Source: Brachionus koreanus
Taxonomy: Eukaryota; Rotifera; Eurotatoria; Ploima; Brachionidae
Assembly: GCA_016987375.1 (NCBI GenBank)
Contig: PJRA01000198.1
Coordinates: forward strand, 465,823-511,585
Direction: 5' to 3'
Length of the DNA stretch: 45,763 nucleotides
In this document: piece by piece, positions 1-12,234 of the stretch
Layout: every line of letters starts with the position of its first letter
How positions within the stretch are numbered: the stretch's first letter is position 1
Notes under the pieces: model-generated
Databases searched by the model: none
Seen by the model: only the letters and a program-made list of their open reading frames with translations
Told to the model about the DNA's origin: nothing
Translations under genes and position numbers: made by a program

Positions 1-177
1 TTTTAATAAAACATATAATCTTATCATTTGGAAAATGTGATTTTTTTTTATCTTTAGGAAAAAATTTATATTTAATTTAAATAAAAGATGACTTGCGTTT
101 TAAAATAGTAATTAGCCCAAGTTATTATTCATTCAAGAGCATAAATATATATAATTTCCTAATCAATTTAAAATAAA

Positions 178-2251
178 ATGGTTTTAAATAAAAAATTGAC
201 TAGAACAAGAATAATTATTGTTCTCTTGGGCACTCTTTTTTTTGCTGCTTTTATTAGTCTTATTGGCTTATCGACTTTTTATTATGATTCTTATCAATAT
301 CCAGATGAAGTAAACTAAAAAAGAAGAAAAATAAAATTTTTTTTAATATTAAATTTTAGTTCTCAATTGTCATTGATGCTGGTTCATCAGGTTTTTTTTA
401 TATTTTTCTGCTAAATAAAATCATGATTTGAAATGAAAAAGGTTCAAGGACCTATATTTATTCATGGCAAGGAGGACTATCAGCTTACAAAGGAGACAAT
501 GTTCGAGTTAAAGAATTATCAAGCTGCAAAAGAAGTACAATTAAATTTCAAAAAAAAGATAAATGATAGTTTTTTTAAGACCCTGGAATTAATAATCTAA
601 GATCGAAAGAAGATGTTATATTGTATTTTAATGATTGTTTGCAAGAAGCTAGCAAACACATTCCAAATGAGCGCAAAAATCGCACCCATATAATTTTAGC
701 TGCCACTGCTGGAATGCGCTTATTAAAGTGAAAATTTAAAAAAAAATTTTTTTTTCGTTTCTTGAATATTTATTTAGTATAACCGACAAAAACCAGAGTG
801 ACAAAATACTTGGATATATTAGGGATCATTTTTCCAAGAGTGGCTATTTGTACAAGTCTGATGACCAGGTTAAAATAATTGATGGTAAAGACGAAGGTCT
901 ATACGCTTGGATATCTGCCAACTACTTTTCGGAGAAATTTTCCAAAAATACAGATCCTATAAGCACAGTCGGAACTTTGGATTTAGGTGGTGCGTCAACA
1001 CAAATAGCTTTTTACCCTTCTAGTCAAAGTAGGGCGTTAATTTTTCATTGATATTAAAGAAATAATTTTGTTTTAAATTTAAGGTGAAAATAAAAGTGTT
1101 GTTGAAAAATTTTTTAAAAATCAAAGAATTTATGGTAAAGACTATAGGACTTATTCGAACAGTTTTCTTTGTTGGGGAACTGATCAAATTATTTTAGTTT
1201 ATCAAGCATATTTAATAATTGTATGCAATGAATTTTAAAAATTAAAATTTTTTTTTTACTATTTATTTTAGAAAAATGACTACACGCAAAAAGTAGATGC
1301 ATCTTGTTTGAACTCTAAATTGTCACTTAATGTTTCAACATATTCGCTTTTAAATTCACCTTGTTCAAATGGAGACATATTCAAATTCACACCAAATATT
1401 GAACTTGATAAATTAAAAAATGTACTTTTTTCGATTTTAAATTTTTATTTTCAAATGCAAAATAAAATATTAATTTTAAAATTAGCAAAGCTTTTACATT
1501 TTTGAAGGCAAATCAAATCCGACCAAGTGTCAAGAAGACTTAGAGATTCTTTTTCCTCAACAAACTTGTGATTATGATCAAAAGTGCTCGTTCAATAATG
1601 CTTATCAACCTCAATTAATAGATAAAAATAAATTTTATGTAAATTTTCTTCTTTTTTCTTAAATAATTTTGATCCGAAAATTCAAAAAGGCTTTTTCGAG
1701 CTATTATTATCAAATGGTTAATTCAGAGGAATTGGCAGGCAAAGTGTTAAAAAATGATTTTGAATTGTATTCATCGGAAACTAAACGACTTTGCTCTTTA
1801 GATTACGATCAAGTAAGAAATAACTGCTATATTTTTTTTTCATATTAATTTATTTTCAAAGATAAAAGACTTGAATAGCAAACTGAAGCCGATGATTTTA
1901 GATCAATATTTGAGAACCACATGCTTTTATAATCTTTATATTATAAAATTATTGTCAAAGCTTGGAATATCAAGTTTTTCAAATGTTCAAATCATAGATA
2001 AAATAAATGACTATAGTGTAAATTTACAAGTTTTATTTTTGCTTAAATTTTAAATTATTTTTTTTTCAAAGATTGGCTGGACCTTAGGTTATATGATTGA
2101 TCTGATAAATAGACAAGATTTTTTGCCTCAGGAAACACCACCCAGGAAAATTGAGAAACAATTTTATATACCATTGTTGGTTATTTGCATTATATTCTCA
2201 ATATTGTCTATTTTGATGATTCTTTTTTCAATTTTATATTTGAAAAAATGA
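178..2251 (+). CDS. ENTPD: Ectonucleoside triphosphate diphosphohydrolase (CD39/ENTPD-like), copy 1
   Basis: Hydrolyses extracellular nucleoside tri- and diphosphates (family knowledge). I join 11 exons: 178-309, 360-390, 442-534, 580-727, 778-1028, 1084-1220, 1272-1421, 1486-1638, 1690-1812, 1862-2017, 2072-2251. They give 517 residues, close to CD39. All five apyrase conserved regions are visible: DAGSSGSRTYIYSW (from residue 50), ATAGMRLL (127), DEGLYAWISANY (173, with the expected catalytic Glu at 174), GTLDLGGASTQ (200) and IGWTLGYMIDL (459). Hydrophobic spans near residues 13-34 and at the C-terminus give the two-TM topology of surface NTPDases, and the paired cysteines of the extracellular domain are present. 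The first ATG in frame is used and lies directly before the N-terminal TM. A tandem paralogue follows at 4353. Exon edges are hand-called but keep one frame throughout. Confidence 0.93.
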
Positions 2252-4352
2252 TTTTTTTTCATATGAAACGGAACAATTTTTTTAAAAAAATATATTCATA
2301 TAATTGAAGTTAATAAATTTTGATAATAAAATTAGAAAAAATAACTCTAAAATAACTTGAAGCATATTTAGCTATTAATTTTAAATTTTGACTGATTATT
2401 GTTTGCTTAAGAAAGCTTTTATCACTCATAAAAAAAAAGATTTAATAGTCTACAAAAATCATTAGCTAATTTTGATGACATGCAATTTTTTTGATATTTA
2501 GGAATAAAAATTTCAAGATTTTATTTTAACCAAGCTAATTAGAGGGGTTATTTAAATTTAACACGGTTATCTATTCGTTGTTCTTTTATTCAAGGGTATT
2601 TTCCCTGGAATTTCTTAATTAAAAATAGTGAGATTGAATTGAGAATTTTCTAAATTACCATTTATGAGATAAGAAGCATTATTTGAGCTTCGAAACGAAA
2701 TAAAGAATACATAGATGCTTTTTTTAATGATTTATTTATGATATGTTGAAAGAAAATTCAAAAGAAAAACAATTATGTATTTAATGATTAAAATTGTTTT
2801 TTTCCATGCCTCAAGGATTTGAAAAAATTTAAAATTAGAAAAACTTATGTAAAAATTTTCTAATTTGATTTCGAGCAATTTGAAATTCTATTTGTTTTTG
2901 TTTAAGACTCTTCAAGTTCATTTTAGACTTCTATTTGCGAATAATGCAAATATAACTTTTAAATTTTTCTTGTAAAATATGGGTTCACAATTTTTTACAT
3001 AAAAAGCAGATCAATACAAAACAAATGTTAGAAAAGCATCCATTAATTCTTTTTTTGCTTACTCTTTCGTTACAATCTAATTCATATTGGCAATTGAAAA
3101 TCGCTCTTCAAAAAATTTCTAAATAACAGATCGTGGAGCACATAATTACTTAGATTATTAATTTAGCATGCTTGATACTGAATATGACGTGATCTTTTTT
3201 CTTTTTGATTAAAATAAACACGGTTCTAATTTGAATTGATTTAATTAATTAAATTTTTTTTCATGTGAATAAAATTTATTTAAAGAGCCATTTATTTTAA
3301 ATGCATTTAGAATGATTTTTTATTTTGACAACTTTTAAGAACCCAAATATAGTCAAATATTTATTAATTACCTTTTCAACTAACAAATGACTGTTTTTTT
3401 TACGTTGTAAAAACGTATTGGCATAGAAACACTTATTTGCCAAAATATAATAATATTCTAAAACCCATTCTAAAGCTAAAAATTATTTTTATGATAGAGT
3501 AAACAAAACCCTATTTACATAATATTTTAAAGTTAGCAAAAATTTTTTGAATTACACTCTTGTCAATCAATTTTAGGAAAAAAAGCTATTCAATCAAAAG
3601 ATAATTCGAATAGTGAAGCCAATTGCCTGAATTAATTGTTTCTAGTAGATAGCTAGCTAAAAGGCTCAAGTCATAGATCAAATTTCTTACTTTATAATAC
3701 TTAAACAATCTTAATGATATAATATTTTTTTGTCGGATTATAATTCAGCATAGCTTTTGTTTCTGCTAAAGGTAAAATTCAATCAATATTTAGAATAGAA
3801 TAAACGAAAAAAAAAATTGAATTAAATTTTATTTTTTTATTGATTTTAATTTCAAATCTAATTTGATTATTGTTAATTTACAAAAAATTTTTTGTGCAAA
3901 AAAAATTTTCATTGCCAAATTAAATTAAACTGAATTTATTTTCTTATTTTTTTTAAAGCCATTTAATTAAAGAGCTAATTGTAAACTTAAATTTATTTTG
4001 TTTGTAAATTATTTAAGTGAATAAAATCGGAAATAACAAAGTTAAACTCGATGAAATGTTCAATATTTTGAATAAACAATTACCATTCTAAATAGTTCTG
4101 ATTAATTACAAAACAATTTGGCCAGATTTTTGAAAGAAAAAGTTTACAAAATATTTAAACAACATTAATGTTTTTAATTTAAGCGCTTTCTATCAGTTAG
4201 AAACAGTTATAAAATCAGGAATGATACAAAACAAACTTAATAAAATAATTGCATAATCTAAAAATTGATTAAATTTTATCTTAAATATTTAGACAAATCT
4301 TGGAAGTTTTATTTCTCTAGTGATTTTGTGTTTTTCATCTAGAAAAAAAAAT
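2252..4352. other. Intergenic spacer between the two ENTPD copies
   Basis: About 2.1 kb of A/T-rich DNA with many homopolymer runs. AATAAA-type polyadenylation signals occur shortly after the upstream stop (around 2310-2330). I find no coding exon, RNA gene or clear repeat. Confidence 0.6.
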
Positions 4353-6490
4353 ATGATTAAACGAATTGAGCGGATTAATAAAAGAATTAAATTTACTCTT
4401 CTTGGTCTAGGAATTCTGGCACTGCTAGCATTTTTAGCTATAGTGGTCCTTATATCAGTCTATTATGACTCTTACTCCTACCCAAATGATGTAACTTTTA
4501 TTCTCTGAATAATCAAATTGGTTTAAGCTTTATTAATTTAGTACGCAATTGTGGTCGATGCTGGATCGTCGAGTATTCTTTAAATAATTTGATAATTTTT
4601 TTTTCTACAAAAAAAAATAACTTTAGGTTCAAAAATGTATGTGTACACTTGGAAAAGTGGATTATCAGCTAATGATGGGGATCAAGTGCTTGTATCTGAA
4701 ATTTTTAAATGCACAAAATGTAAAATTGAATTAAGAATTTTTTCAAGATTTTTTTTTAAATTTTATTAGATCCAGGTATTGACAAATTGAATACAAAAGA
4801 GGAGACAATCATTTATTTTAATGATTGTCTGCAAAATGCTGGTAGAAAAATTCCCAATGAGAGAAAAGACCGAGCACATATTTTGCTTGCAGCAACTGCC
4901 GGAATGCGCCTCTTAGAGTAATTCAAGAACAAATTTATCAATTGATTTTAATTGAACTTTTCAGTCAATCAAACAAAAATTTGTCGGACAACATTGTTGG
5001 ATACATTCGTGAGCATTTTTCAAAAACGGGATTTTTGTACAAATCCGACAGTCAAGTCAGAATTTTAAGCGGAAAAGAGGAAGGTTTGTATGGATGGATT
5101 ACAGCTAACTATTTTGCAGATAAATTTTCATCAGTAATTATTTTAATTATCAAACAAATAATGAATTAATTATTTTTGAGTAGAAGACAAATCCTGTGTC
5201 AACAATTGGTATACTTGATATGGGCGGCGCATCTACACAAATATCTTTTGTTCCCTCTGGCAAAAGTAAAATAATTAACACAAAATAAAAAGTTTATTTT
5301 GATGAAATTTATAAATTTAAGTTCAAAATCAAACAATAATAAATAAATTTTATGAAAAATCGAGAATATATGGAGTTGAATATCAAACTTATTCTCATAG
5401 CTTTCTCTGTTGGGGTGTTAATGAATTTGAGAATATCTATCACACCTATCTCATCATAGTATTTTGTTTTAAAGTTGTTTTGTTTTTTTTAGTTATTTTA
5501 AATTTATTTTAAGAAAAACAATTATCAAGATAAAGTTGACGCAGCATGTTTCAATACGAATGCTACAATTAATATCGCTTCGGCTACAATAATTGCTTCA
5601 AATTGCGCAAACGGCCTTTTGTTCAAGTATCCTATTGCAATTAATTTAACTGCCATATCTCAGGTTACCAAAATTTGTCTTAAAATTATTCATATTTTTT
5701 TTTATGTTTTAATTTAATTTTTTTAGAAAAAAAATTTTATTTTGAATGGAAAATCAGATGCAAAAAAATGCGCTGAGGAAATTTCAGATTTGGTGCCAGA
5801 TATGATTTGTCCGTATGGCGCCAACAAGTGCTCTTTTAACGAAGCATTTTTGCCCCAGTTGACAGATCAGAACAAATTTTATGTAATAAAATAAATAATT
5901 AAAAATAAGCTTTTTTTTTTAATTTTTGTTTTTAGGCATTTAGTAATTTTTTTTACAAATTAGCAAATAGTGAAATGTTATCTGGTAAAAAGTTGAGAAA
6001 CAATTTGAACGAATTTAAATTAGAAAGCGAACGATTGCTTAATTTTTCATATGAACAAGTACAAATTTTTTCTTTTTCTTAATTTTCAATTAAATGCTTT
6101 TTTTCTTTCTTTAGCTTTCTGAGATAAATCAAAAATTGGATGAGAAAATATTTGAAGATTTTTTAAAAACAACGTGTTTTTTTAATTATTATCTATTGCA
6201 AATATTTTCAAGATATAAAATTACAAAATTTGACAACATTGAATTCTTGACAAAAGTGAATGGAAACTCGGTAAAGAATTTTTTTTTTTTGATATTTTCT
6301 AATTTTTTTTTCAAAGATTGGCTGGTCACTAGGATACATGATTGATTTGATCAATCGAGTTGACTTTTTGCCCTATGAATCACCGCCGCGAAAACTCCAA
6401 CCCGAATTCTTTATACCAGCCATAATAATTTCAAGTGTTTTTGCTATATTAGCTCTAATTTCAGTTTTGTTTTGTATTTTTGGTATTTAG
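4353..6490 (+). CDS. ENTPD: Ectonucleoside triphosphate diphosphohydrolase (CD39/ENTPD-like), copy 2
   Basis: Tandem paralogue of the gene at 178-2251 with the same predicted activity and two-TM topology. I join 12 exons: 4353-4490, 4542-4572, 4627-4719, 4770-4917, 4965-5133, 5184-5265, 5322-5458, 5514-5663, 5727-5882, 5936-6058, 6115-6270, 6317-6490, giving 518 residues. Apyrase regions read DAGSSSSKMYVYTW, ATAGMRLL, EEGLYGWITANY, GILDMGGASTQ and IGWSLGYMIDL. An in-frame ATG at 4320 is possible, but a CTAG splice-acceptor-like site lies between it and 4353, so I prefer 4353. Most exons have exactly the lengths of copy 1, but copy 2 has an extra intron (5134-5183) splitting its 251-nt exon into 169 + 82 nt. 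ACR1 has Ser-Ser-Lys where copy 1 has Gly-Ser-Arg. An AATAAA signal follows the stop near 6511. Confidence 0.92.
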
Positions 6491-6762
6491 TTTAGATTTA
6501 CAATTTTTTTAATAAAAATTTTTATTCAATGTGACTTAAATTTATTTATTTATTCCAAGAAAAGATCGCATGGGTGTTGAGCGAAAGAAAAAAAGAAAAA
6601 ATTTTAAAAATAAATTCTAAAATTTTGAGAGGAAATTTTAAACTGACAAAATTGACTTATTGATATTATTATATTTTTCTATTGTCGCTTATTAGTATGG
6701 TTAGGTAAGGAGCTAAAGGATGCAACGGCTTTTCCTTTCACTCAGGAAGGTTTTATCAATTC
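6491..6762. other. Intergenic spacer, no feature seen
   Basis: A/T-rich DNA between the ENTPD copy 2 stop and the inverted-repeat element, including that gene's probable polyadenylation region. A slightly less A/T-rich stretch at 6695-6760 has no recognisable content. Confidence 0.5.
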
Positions 6763-6764
6763 TA

Positions 6765-6878
6765 ATGGGTGTTCAAAAAAAATGTTCAATAGTTAGTTAA
6801 GGTAAAAAAATATGTTCCCATTGACTGAATTTAACCAAATTTTCTACAGTTATTTGATATCATCTAGTAATTAAAATA
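6765..6878 (+). repeat. Left terminal inverted repeat of the 776-bp element
   Basis: Begins ATGGGTGTTCAAAAAAAATG. It pairs with the reverse complement of 7428-7540, which begins ACGGGTCTTCAAAAAAGAATG. Confidence 0.85.
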
Positions 6879-7427
6879 ATATTATTACACAATTTTTAAA
6901 AATTCAAAACGATATTTAAAATAGAATATTTTAAAAAATTTGTTTATATTTTAATTTAATTTTATTTAAAAGAAATAAAAGTTAACATAAATAAAAATAT
7001 TAAATATTAACGTATTTTTTTTAAACATTAAGTATTAAACTAAAATACATTGTATATTTTCTTAAAGAGTTTTTTAAGACGTTTTAATCAATATATTTAA
7101 CTAATATTATGAAGTTCATTATTGGGTATTTTATCTTTTTAAAAGTAAACAGTACTACTTATGAAGTTTTTTTTAAAATGTTGATAATTTTTTTCAAAAA
7201 ATATACTAAATCTAAAAAAAAAAAATCAAATTTTAGTGTTTTTTTTTATAACTTTTGATCAAAAATTCATAAAGAAATGATCAGGAGCTCATATTAATCC
7301 GTTTTTTTTTTCTAAAAAAAATCTATTAAACATGTTCATTAACTATAATAACATCAAAGGACACTCGTTATTTTTAGGTTGGCCTATTTCTATTGATAAA
7401 AATTTTAAAAACTTGGTTTTTATATTT

Positions 7428-7540
7428 TTTTAATTATTAGATGATATTAAATAACTGTACAAAATTTGGTTAAATTCAGTCAGTGGGAACATATTTTTTT
7501 ACCTTAACAAACTTTTGAACATTCTTTTTTGAAGACCCGT
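7428..7540 (-). repeat. Right terminal inverted repeat of the 776-bp element
   Basis: Reverse complement of the left repeat, with small indels and substitutions. It ends in ACCCGT followed by TA. Confidence 0.85.
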
Positions 7541-7744
7541 TATTACTCCATCTTTTTTCTTTTTTTGTATTTCTAAAACTTGTCCATTCTATTCGTAAAT
7601 GCCAACCTTCAGTTGACAGAAAAATACATCGTTCTGTGTGCAACTTATTCGTTTAGAGAAATGTTGGTTTATTAACTGTTTAGAATATGAATCCAAAATT
7701 GTTTTTTTTTGAAACTAAAAATAATTTTGTAACTATTTTTAAAC

Positions 7745-7915
7745 CCCTTTCATCAAAAAAATGGGGGGACCGGTTTCGACTTGGTGCATAATTGCAGTGT
7801 GGATTATCAATTCGATGCAGTAGCCTCTGTCAGATCGGAGCTGTTGCTCAAATAAGTACTTGAAAAGGAGATGAGCGCCTCCCCATTATCCGCTAGGATA
7901 GAACAGGGTTAATTA
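7745..7915. other. GC-richer island of unknown nature, possible SINE or retroelement fragment
   Basis: A block of about 170 nt stands out against the A/T background. It contains GGGGGGACCGGTTTCGAC, GATGAGCGCCTCCCC and CCGCTAGGATAGAACAGGG. On the minus strand TAGCGGATAATGG loosely resembles a Pol III A box and AAGTCGAAACC loosely resembles a B box, spaced much wider than in a tRNA. The minus strand also has a short open frame ending at two stops. No known RNA or protein is recognised. A decayed tRNA-related SINE is the best guess. Confidence 0.35.
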
Positions 7916-10430
7916 TTATAAAATTATTATTAACTATTTTTATATTAAGTGCCTCTTTTCAATTTTTATAGATAATATAATTATCAATGTGGCTTAAAAT
8001 TTAAATAAATAATAATAAAAATAAGGTTGTTTTAACCAGTTTTAACAGAAAATCTGCCGCATAATCAAGCCAAGCTTCTTATGCTTAGATTTTTTGTCTA
8101 TAGAGTAATCAGACATGCTAGAAAAGGTGATTAAAATAACTAAGTATAAAGATCTTAGCTTGACACTTTTTGTAAAGAGTTAAACAAAATTTTTTTATTT
8201 AAAAGTAACAAAAAGTTTCTAAAAGAAAAAAAATGTTTAATTTTAAATCTTTAAAAATCTTTTTTATTTGAAATTAATTTTGAAGAAACAGTTCTTTAAA
8301 ATTAGGCAATGAATCAATTCAAATTATCAATTAAAGATTTTTGAAGTTTTTCATAATTAAAATAATATTAATTAGGAGTCATAAAAGGCAAGAGCTAAAA
8401 GGTTTTTTCAGAGCTTCAAATAAGCCCAAATTTGTCTTCGGTAACCAAAATTTTGTTACTTAAATTTCACGGCCACATTTACATAGAAACCCGGCATCTT
8501 TGGTAAAAAATAAAAAATTAAAACAAAAATTAATGCAAAAAAGCTTATTACTGCGTAATTGCAACAAACTGCAACATACATAGTTACACCAAAAGTCAAA
8601 GTCTGTTAATGATATGCAAAGTCTCTGCAAAATGCACTAAAGCCAAATTTGTTTAAATTTAAATTATGCTAAATTTGCAGAGTTTTAACTGATTTTTCAT
8701 AAAAGTGCAACTTTGAATATTACACTATGTTGCACTAACAGAGCTTGCTTTTGATTTTTAAGAGAAAAGTCATAAAGTTCCTAAAAATTTAATGAATTTT
8801 TCTGTGAAAGTATAAACTTAGACTTAGGACCATTTTAAAAACTTATAAAGGCATTAGTTTCAATATCTAGTTAAAATATTCAGAAATTAATCAATATAAT
8901 TAAAATATTTCAAATTAAAATCAGATCACATGATTTGAAAGTTTATTTTTAAAAAGAAAAAACATAAATTCAAAAAAGTAAAATCAAAGATTTGATCAGA
9001 ATTGTGTCTAGTTTATTAAAAAAAAAGGAGTCTTTTTTGTGATTCCTAGGACTACATACGATTCAAGTGAAAATAGGGTTTTTTTTTCTTTTTTCAATAA
9101 TCAAAATTGCCACAAATTTTTATTTTTAATAGATAAAAATATACAGAATATATATGATTTTTAAAAATTTTTAAAAATTCCATAATTTTAAAGGGTAAGT
9201 TTTTTCAAGAGTCCTGTATAAAAATTTTTTTTTACCCTTCCGCAAAAAAGGGTTTCAAAGGATGCAGTTTACGAACTTCAAGTCAAAAATTAGAAATTCA
9301 AATAGCACTTTAGTTTTGAATTAGTGGAACTTTTAACATTTTGTTCTGTTCTATTGTACTAAATTTCACCAAACCAATAATAAAAACAAGAAAAATTTTC
9401 ATCACTAAATTTATTTTAATCAATTCATATAAATAATAGACATGGATTTATTTTGATTCAAGTTGATACATTTTTAAAAGTTTATTAACTGATATATTTT
9501 TCTCGCTTATTAATGTATTTTATTCAAAGTATAACATTTATTAAAAAAAAATAATTAGTTTAATTAAATTAGAAATCAGTTGAAAAAGAAAAAAAAAAAT
9601 TAGGTGGATTAAAGCGATTCCTTTTTTTTCTATAGAATAAATTATTTGTTGGATCTTTTCATTTCACATTAAAATTAAGCCTAGAAATTTTTGAGTATTT
9701 CCTAGTATGTTTTGTTTGATCAAAAATTAGGAGATTTATTTTTAAAATAATTTTATAAAACTAGTTTAGTTATTATAAGAAAAAAGACAAATATTATTTA
9801 CTGTTTAATTAGTAAATTTTTAGCTTTAATTGTTAGACTAAAAGCCAAAAAGACTGTATGAATTTTTTTAATGATGTATTTTGATAAGGAATTTTTTTTA
9901 AACATTTTAAAAATTTTGACAGATACTTTTTTAATTTTGTGCGTAAATTGTTTTTCAAAAAAAAAAAAAAAGAAAACGATAAATTTTAAGTTTTATTTTT
10001 TATTTTTAAATTGTTTATTAATTTTCAAAAAAATAATCTGGAAATTTTGCTCAAGCAAAAATTTCTATAAATTTACAGATTTTTTTTAAGAAAAAGCAAT
10101 TTTCGCTTTTCAATAATGAAGAGTTTATCTAATTAAACATTAAAATTCTATGAGTTTAAAAAGTGTTTTTTATTATAATCTAGTGCCTTAGTTTTTTTAC
10201 TTAATCAATTAAAAATTTTAATTTTTTTACCTAAATCCGATGATTTAAATTTAGAATTTAAACATGCAATTACATGATAACTGCTCACAATAATCCTATA
10301 AGCTTTTTAGAGTTATCTGAGAAACATTTTTAAAAAATGTACTGTTTTTTGATTCTGTAATCATTTAAACAATTAAACTAAATCTTTTGTTTTAAACAGT
10401 TTTAATTAATTTAAAAAAATGGATTATTGT
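7916..10430. other. Intergenic spacer between convergent ENTPD copy 2 and L2HGDH
   Basis: Apart from the dispersed repeat at 8561-8622, this is A/T-rich DNA with long homopolymers. A small hairpin is possible at 9190-9241 (AAGGGTAA paired with TTACCCTT). A 72-codon open stretch at 9871-10089 is Phe/Lys/Ile-rich low-complexity sequence and is not accepted as a gene. Confidence 0.5.
8561..8622 (+). repeat. Dispersed repeat, copy A
   Basis: About 62 nt sharing roughly 80% identity with 45469-45530 in the same orientation. The exact shared core is CACCAAAAGTCAAAGTCTG. Nearby sequence to about 8745 contains partially complementary blocks (TGCAACATA near 8570, and TATGTTGCA near 8728), so it may belong to a longer palindromic element. 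Confidence 0.6.
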
Positions 10431-12214
10431 TTAAGCTCTAGGCAAATCGAATCGCTTTGCAACTTCTTCAGCGATTACATCAGCGATAGCAAGTGATGAA
10501 GTGGCTGCTGGAGACGGTGCATTTCTTACATGAAGCATTCTTTTTCCCATATCCCCTTTGCCTATTAAAGCCAAGAAAATTAAGAAGGCAAAATTAAAAA
10601 AAAATCTCATTTACCACTATCGAAGACAAAGTCATCTACTAAATTTCCATCCATATCCATGGCTTGGGCTCTCACTCCCGAAGGTCCTCTGGCTACGTCA
10701 GAAACTCTTAGTGACGGCACAAATTTCCTCAATTCTTGAACTGTAGCCGTCATGCTGAAGCCTCTTTTTAGCTCTCCTAAACCGGACTGGAAGTTTTTTA
10801 AAACCATCTTTCTCAGGCCTCTTTAAATTAAGAAAATTTTTTTCCATAAAAAAAAAATCTGATGTTTTTCTAACCCGAATGAAAGCTCTTCCATAGCATC
10901 TTTGAGATTGAAGTCTAGCAAGTTATAGCCTTCTCGTTTGAATGCTAGAACAGCGTTCGGACCGAGCCAAACACTTCCGTCCATTCTGGGCGTAAAATGA
11001 ACTCCCAAAAACGGAAATTTCGGATCTGGAACCTTAAAAACTAATTTAAAATATCTGTTTTAATTAGAATAATGATTTACCGGATAAATATTTCCTCTAA
11101 TTAAATTTGATTTCTCTGGTTTCAATACCAAATAATCACCTCTAAAAGGCACTATTTTCGGATATGGATTACATCCAGATTTTTCTGATAATTTGTCAGA
11201 GTGTAAGCCCCCACATGTTATTAAATATTTTGTATTGAAGTGAACCTTTTAAGAAAAAAAAATTTTTTTAATAAATAACTTAATTAATTTAGTAATTTAA
11301 AGTTGCAATATTGAAAGAATTAAAATTGAAAGCTTAAAATTAGAAATACATTTTTGGTAGAAATTATTTTCAATGGATACTCAGGGTCAGGCGAGGCAAC
11401 AAATTTGTCTGCTTCAAAATTTAGTTTTATGTGTCCGCCATTTTTTTGAAATATCATGCCAAAATGCTTGGCCACAAAACCCCAGTCTATGATGCCTGTA
11501 TTCGGCGAATGTATAGCTCTCAAGCCCTTAATAATTTCAAATCTAACAAAAAAAGTATTTCAATATTCAATAGAGCTTACAACACAATTGGGTTCTATTT
11601 CCCTAATTTTTTCCGCTGATATCATCTTCAAATCAGGCACATTGTTTGCTATACCTCTATCGAATAAGTCATCCAAGCGAGATGATTCTTCTTCATTGGT
11701 GGCAACAATTAGCTAAAAAAAGCTTGTAGAATTTTCATGTAATAAATGCATTATTTTGCTTACTTTTCCGACTTTTTTATAAGGAATGGAATGCTCATCA
11801 CAATATTTATAAGTAGCCTGCAAACCCTGTACACACAAACGGGCTTTAAGCGAGCCCGGTTTGTAGTAAATGCCTGCATGAACTACTCCACTATTGTGAC
11901 CTGTCTGATGGTAGGCTAATTAGTGCATTCAATTAGAATAATGGCTTCTAAAAATATGCTTTAGACTCAAAAATACCTAATTGATTTTCCTTATCGACAA
12001 GAATGAATTTAAGCTTTGGATTATCTGCAATTAATTTTCGAGCAGTTGCTAGACCAACAATTCCGCCCCCAATGATTGTTATGTCATAATTTCTTAATTT
12101 AAAAAAATTTACACTTTTTAGATTTTACTCTTAAACTTATTTGTACTTCTGTGCTAATGTAGAATAAAATCTTGGTGCCGTGTACAAAGGCTTTAGTGTA
12201 TTCGTATTTAGCAT
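10431..12214 (-). CDS. L2HGDH: L-2-hydroxyglutarate dehydrogenase, mitochondrial
   Basis: FAD-dependent enzyme oxidising L-2-hydroxyglutarate to 2-oxoglutarate, a metabolite-repair step in mitochondria. I join nine exons in gene order: 12214-12147, 12092-11977, 11915-11764, 11712-11581, 11526-11350, 11245-11081, 11032-10875, 10820-10615, 10555-10431, giving 432 residues against 463 in human. The N-terminus is rich in Thr, Ser and Arg with few acids, like a mitochondrial presequence. It is followed by the Rossmann motif [18 protein letters not shown] (residues 26-43). Strong family signatures follow: [20 protein letters not shown], a segment with [35 protein letters not shown], and the C-terminal [21 protein letters not shown] splice-acceptor AG lies only 5 nt before the ATG (12220-12221). 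The PGAP2 stop lies 203 nt upstream on the same strand, so the two could be co-transcribed. Confidence 0.95.
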
Positions 12215-12219
12215 TTTAT

Positions 12220-12234
12220 CTAAAAAAAATTAGC
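12220..12234 (-). promoter_or_regulatory. 3' splice acceptor just before the L2HGDH start codon
   Basis: On the minus strand CTAATTTTTTTTAG is followed by only ATAAA before the ATG. With a same-strand gene ending about 200 nt upstream, this could accept a spliced leader, or it could end a 5'-UTR intron. Which one cannot be decided from DNA alone. Confidence 0.45.

Larger units (their letters stand above)
6765..7540. mobile_element. Non-autonomous TA-flanked DNA transposon (MITE-like), 776 bp
   Basis: The left end (about 6765-6878) and right end (about 7428-7540) are long imperfect inverted repeats of roughly 110 nt. Aligned by eye they differ at only about ten positions. Shared blocks include GGTAAAAAAATATGTTCCCA and CTGAATTTAACCAAATTTT. 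Both ends are flanked by TA (6763-6764 and 7541-7542), the target duplication expected of the Tc1/mariner superfamily. The interior is A/T-rich and has no transposase frame, so the copy would need a transposase from elsewhere. A mariner-TIR-like string, TTAGGTTGGCCTATTTC, sits at about 7375 inside the right half. Assignment to Tc1/mariner is inferred from the TA duplication only. Confidence 0.85.

Noticed and set aside
7745..7790. tmRNA- or tRNA-like look of the string around CCGGTTTCGAC
   Set aside because: No acceptor stem or cloverleaf could be folded, and the genome is eukaryotic nuclear; kept only as an unexplained GC island.
9871..10089. 72-codon open stretch in the intergenic region
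   Set aside because: Made of poly-A/poly-T-derived Lys/Phe runs; no coding character.
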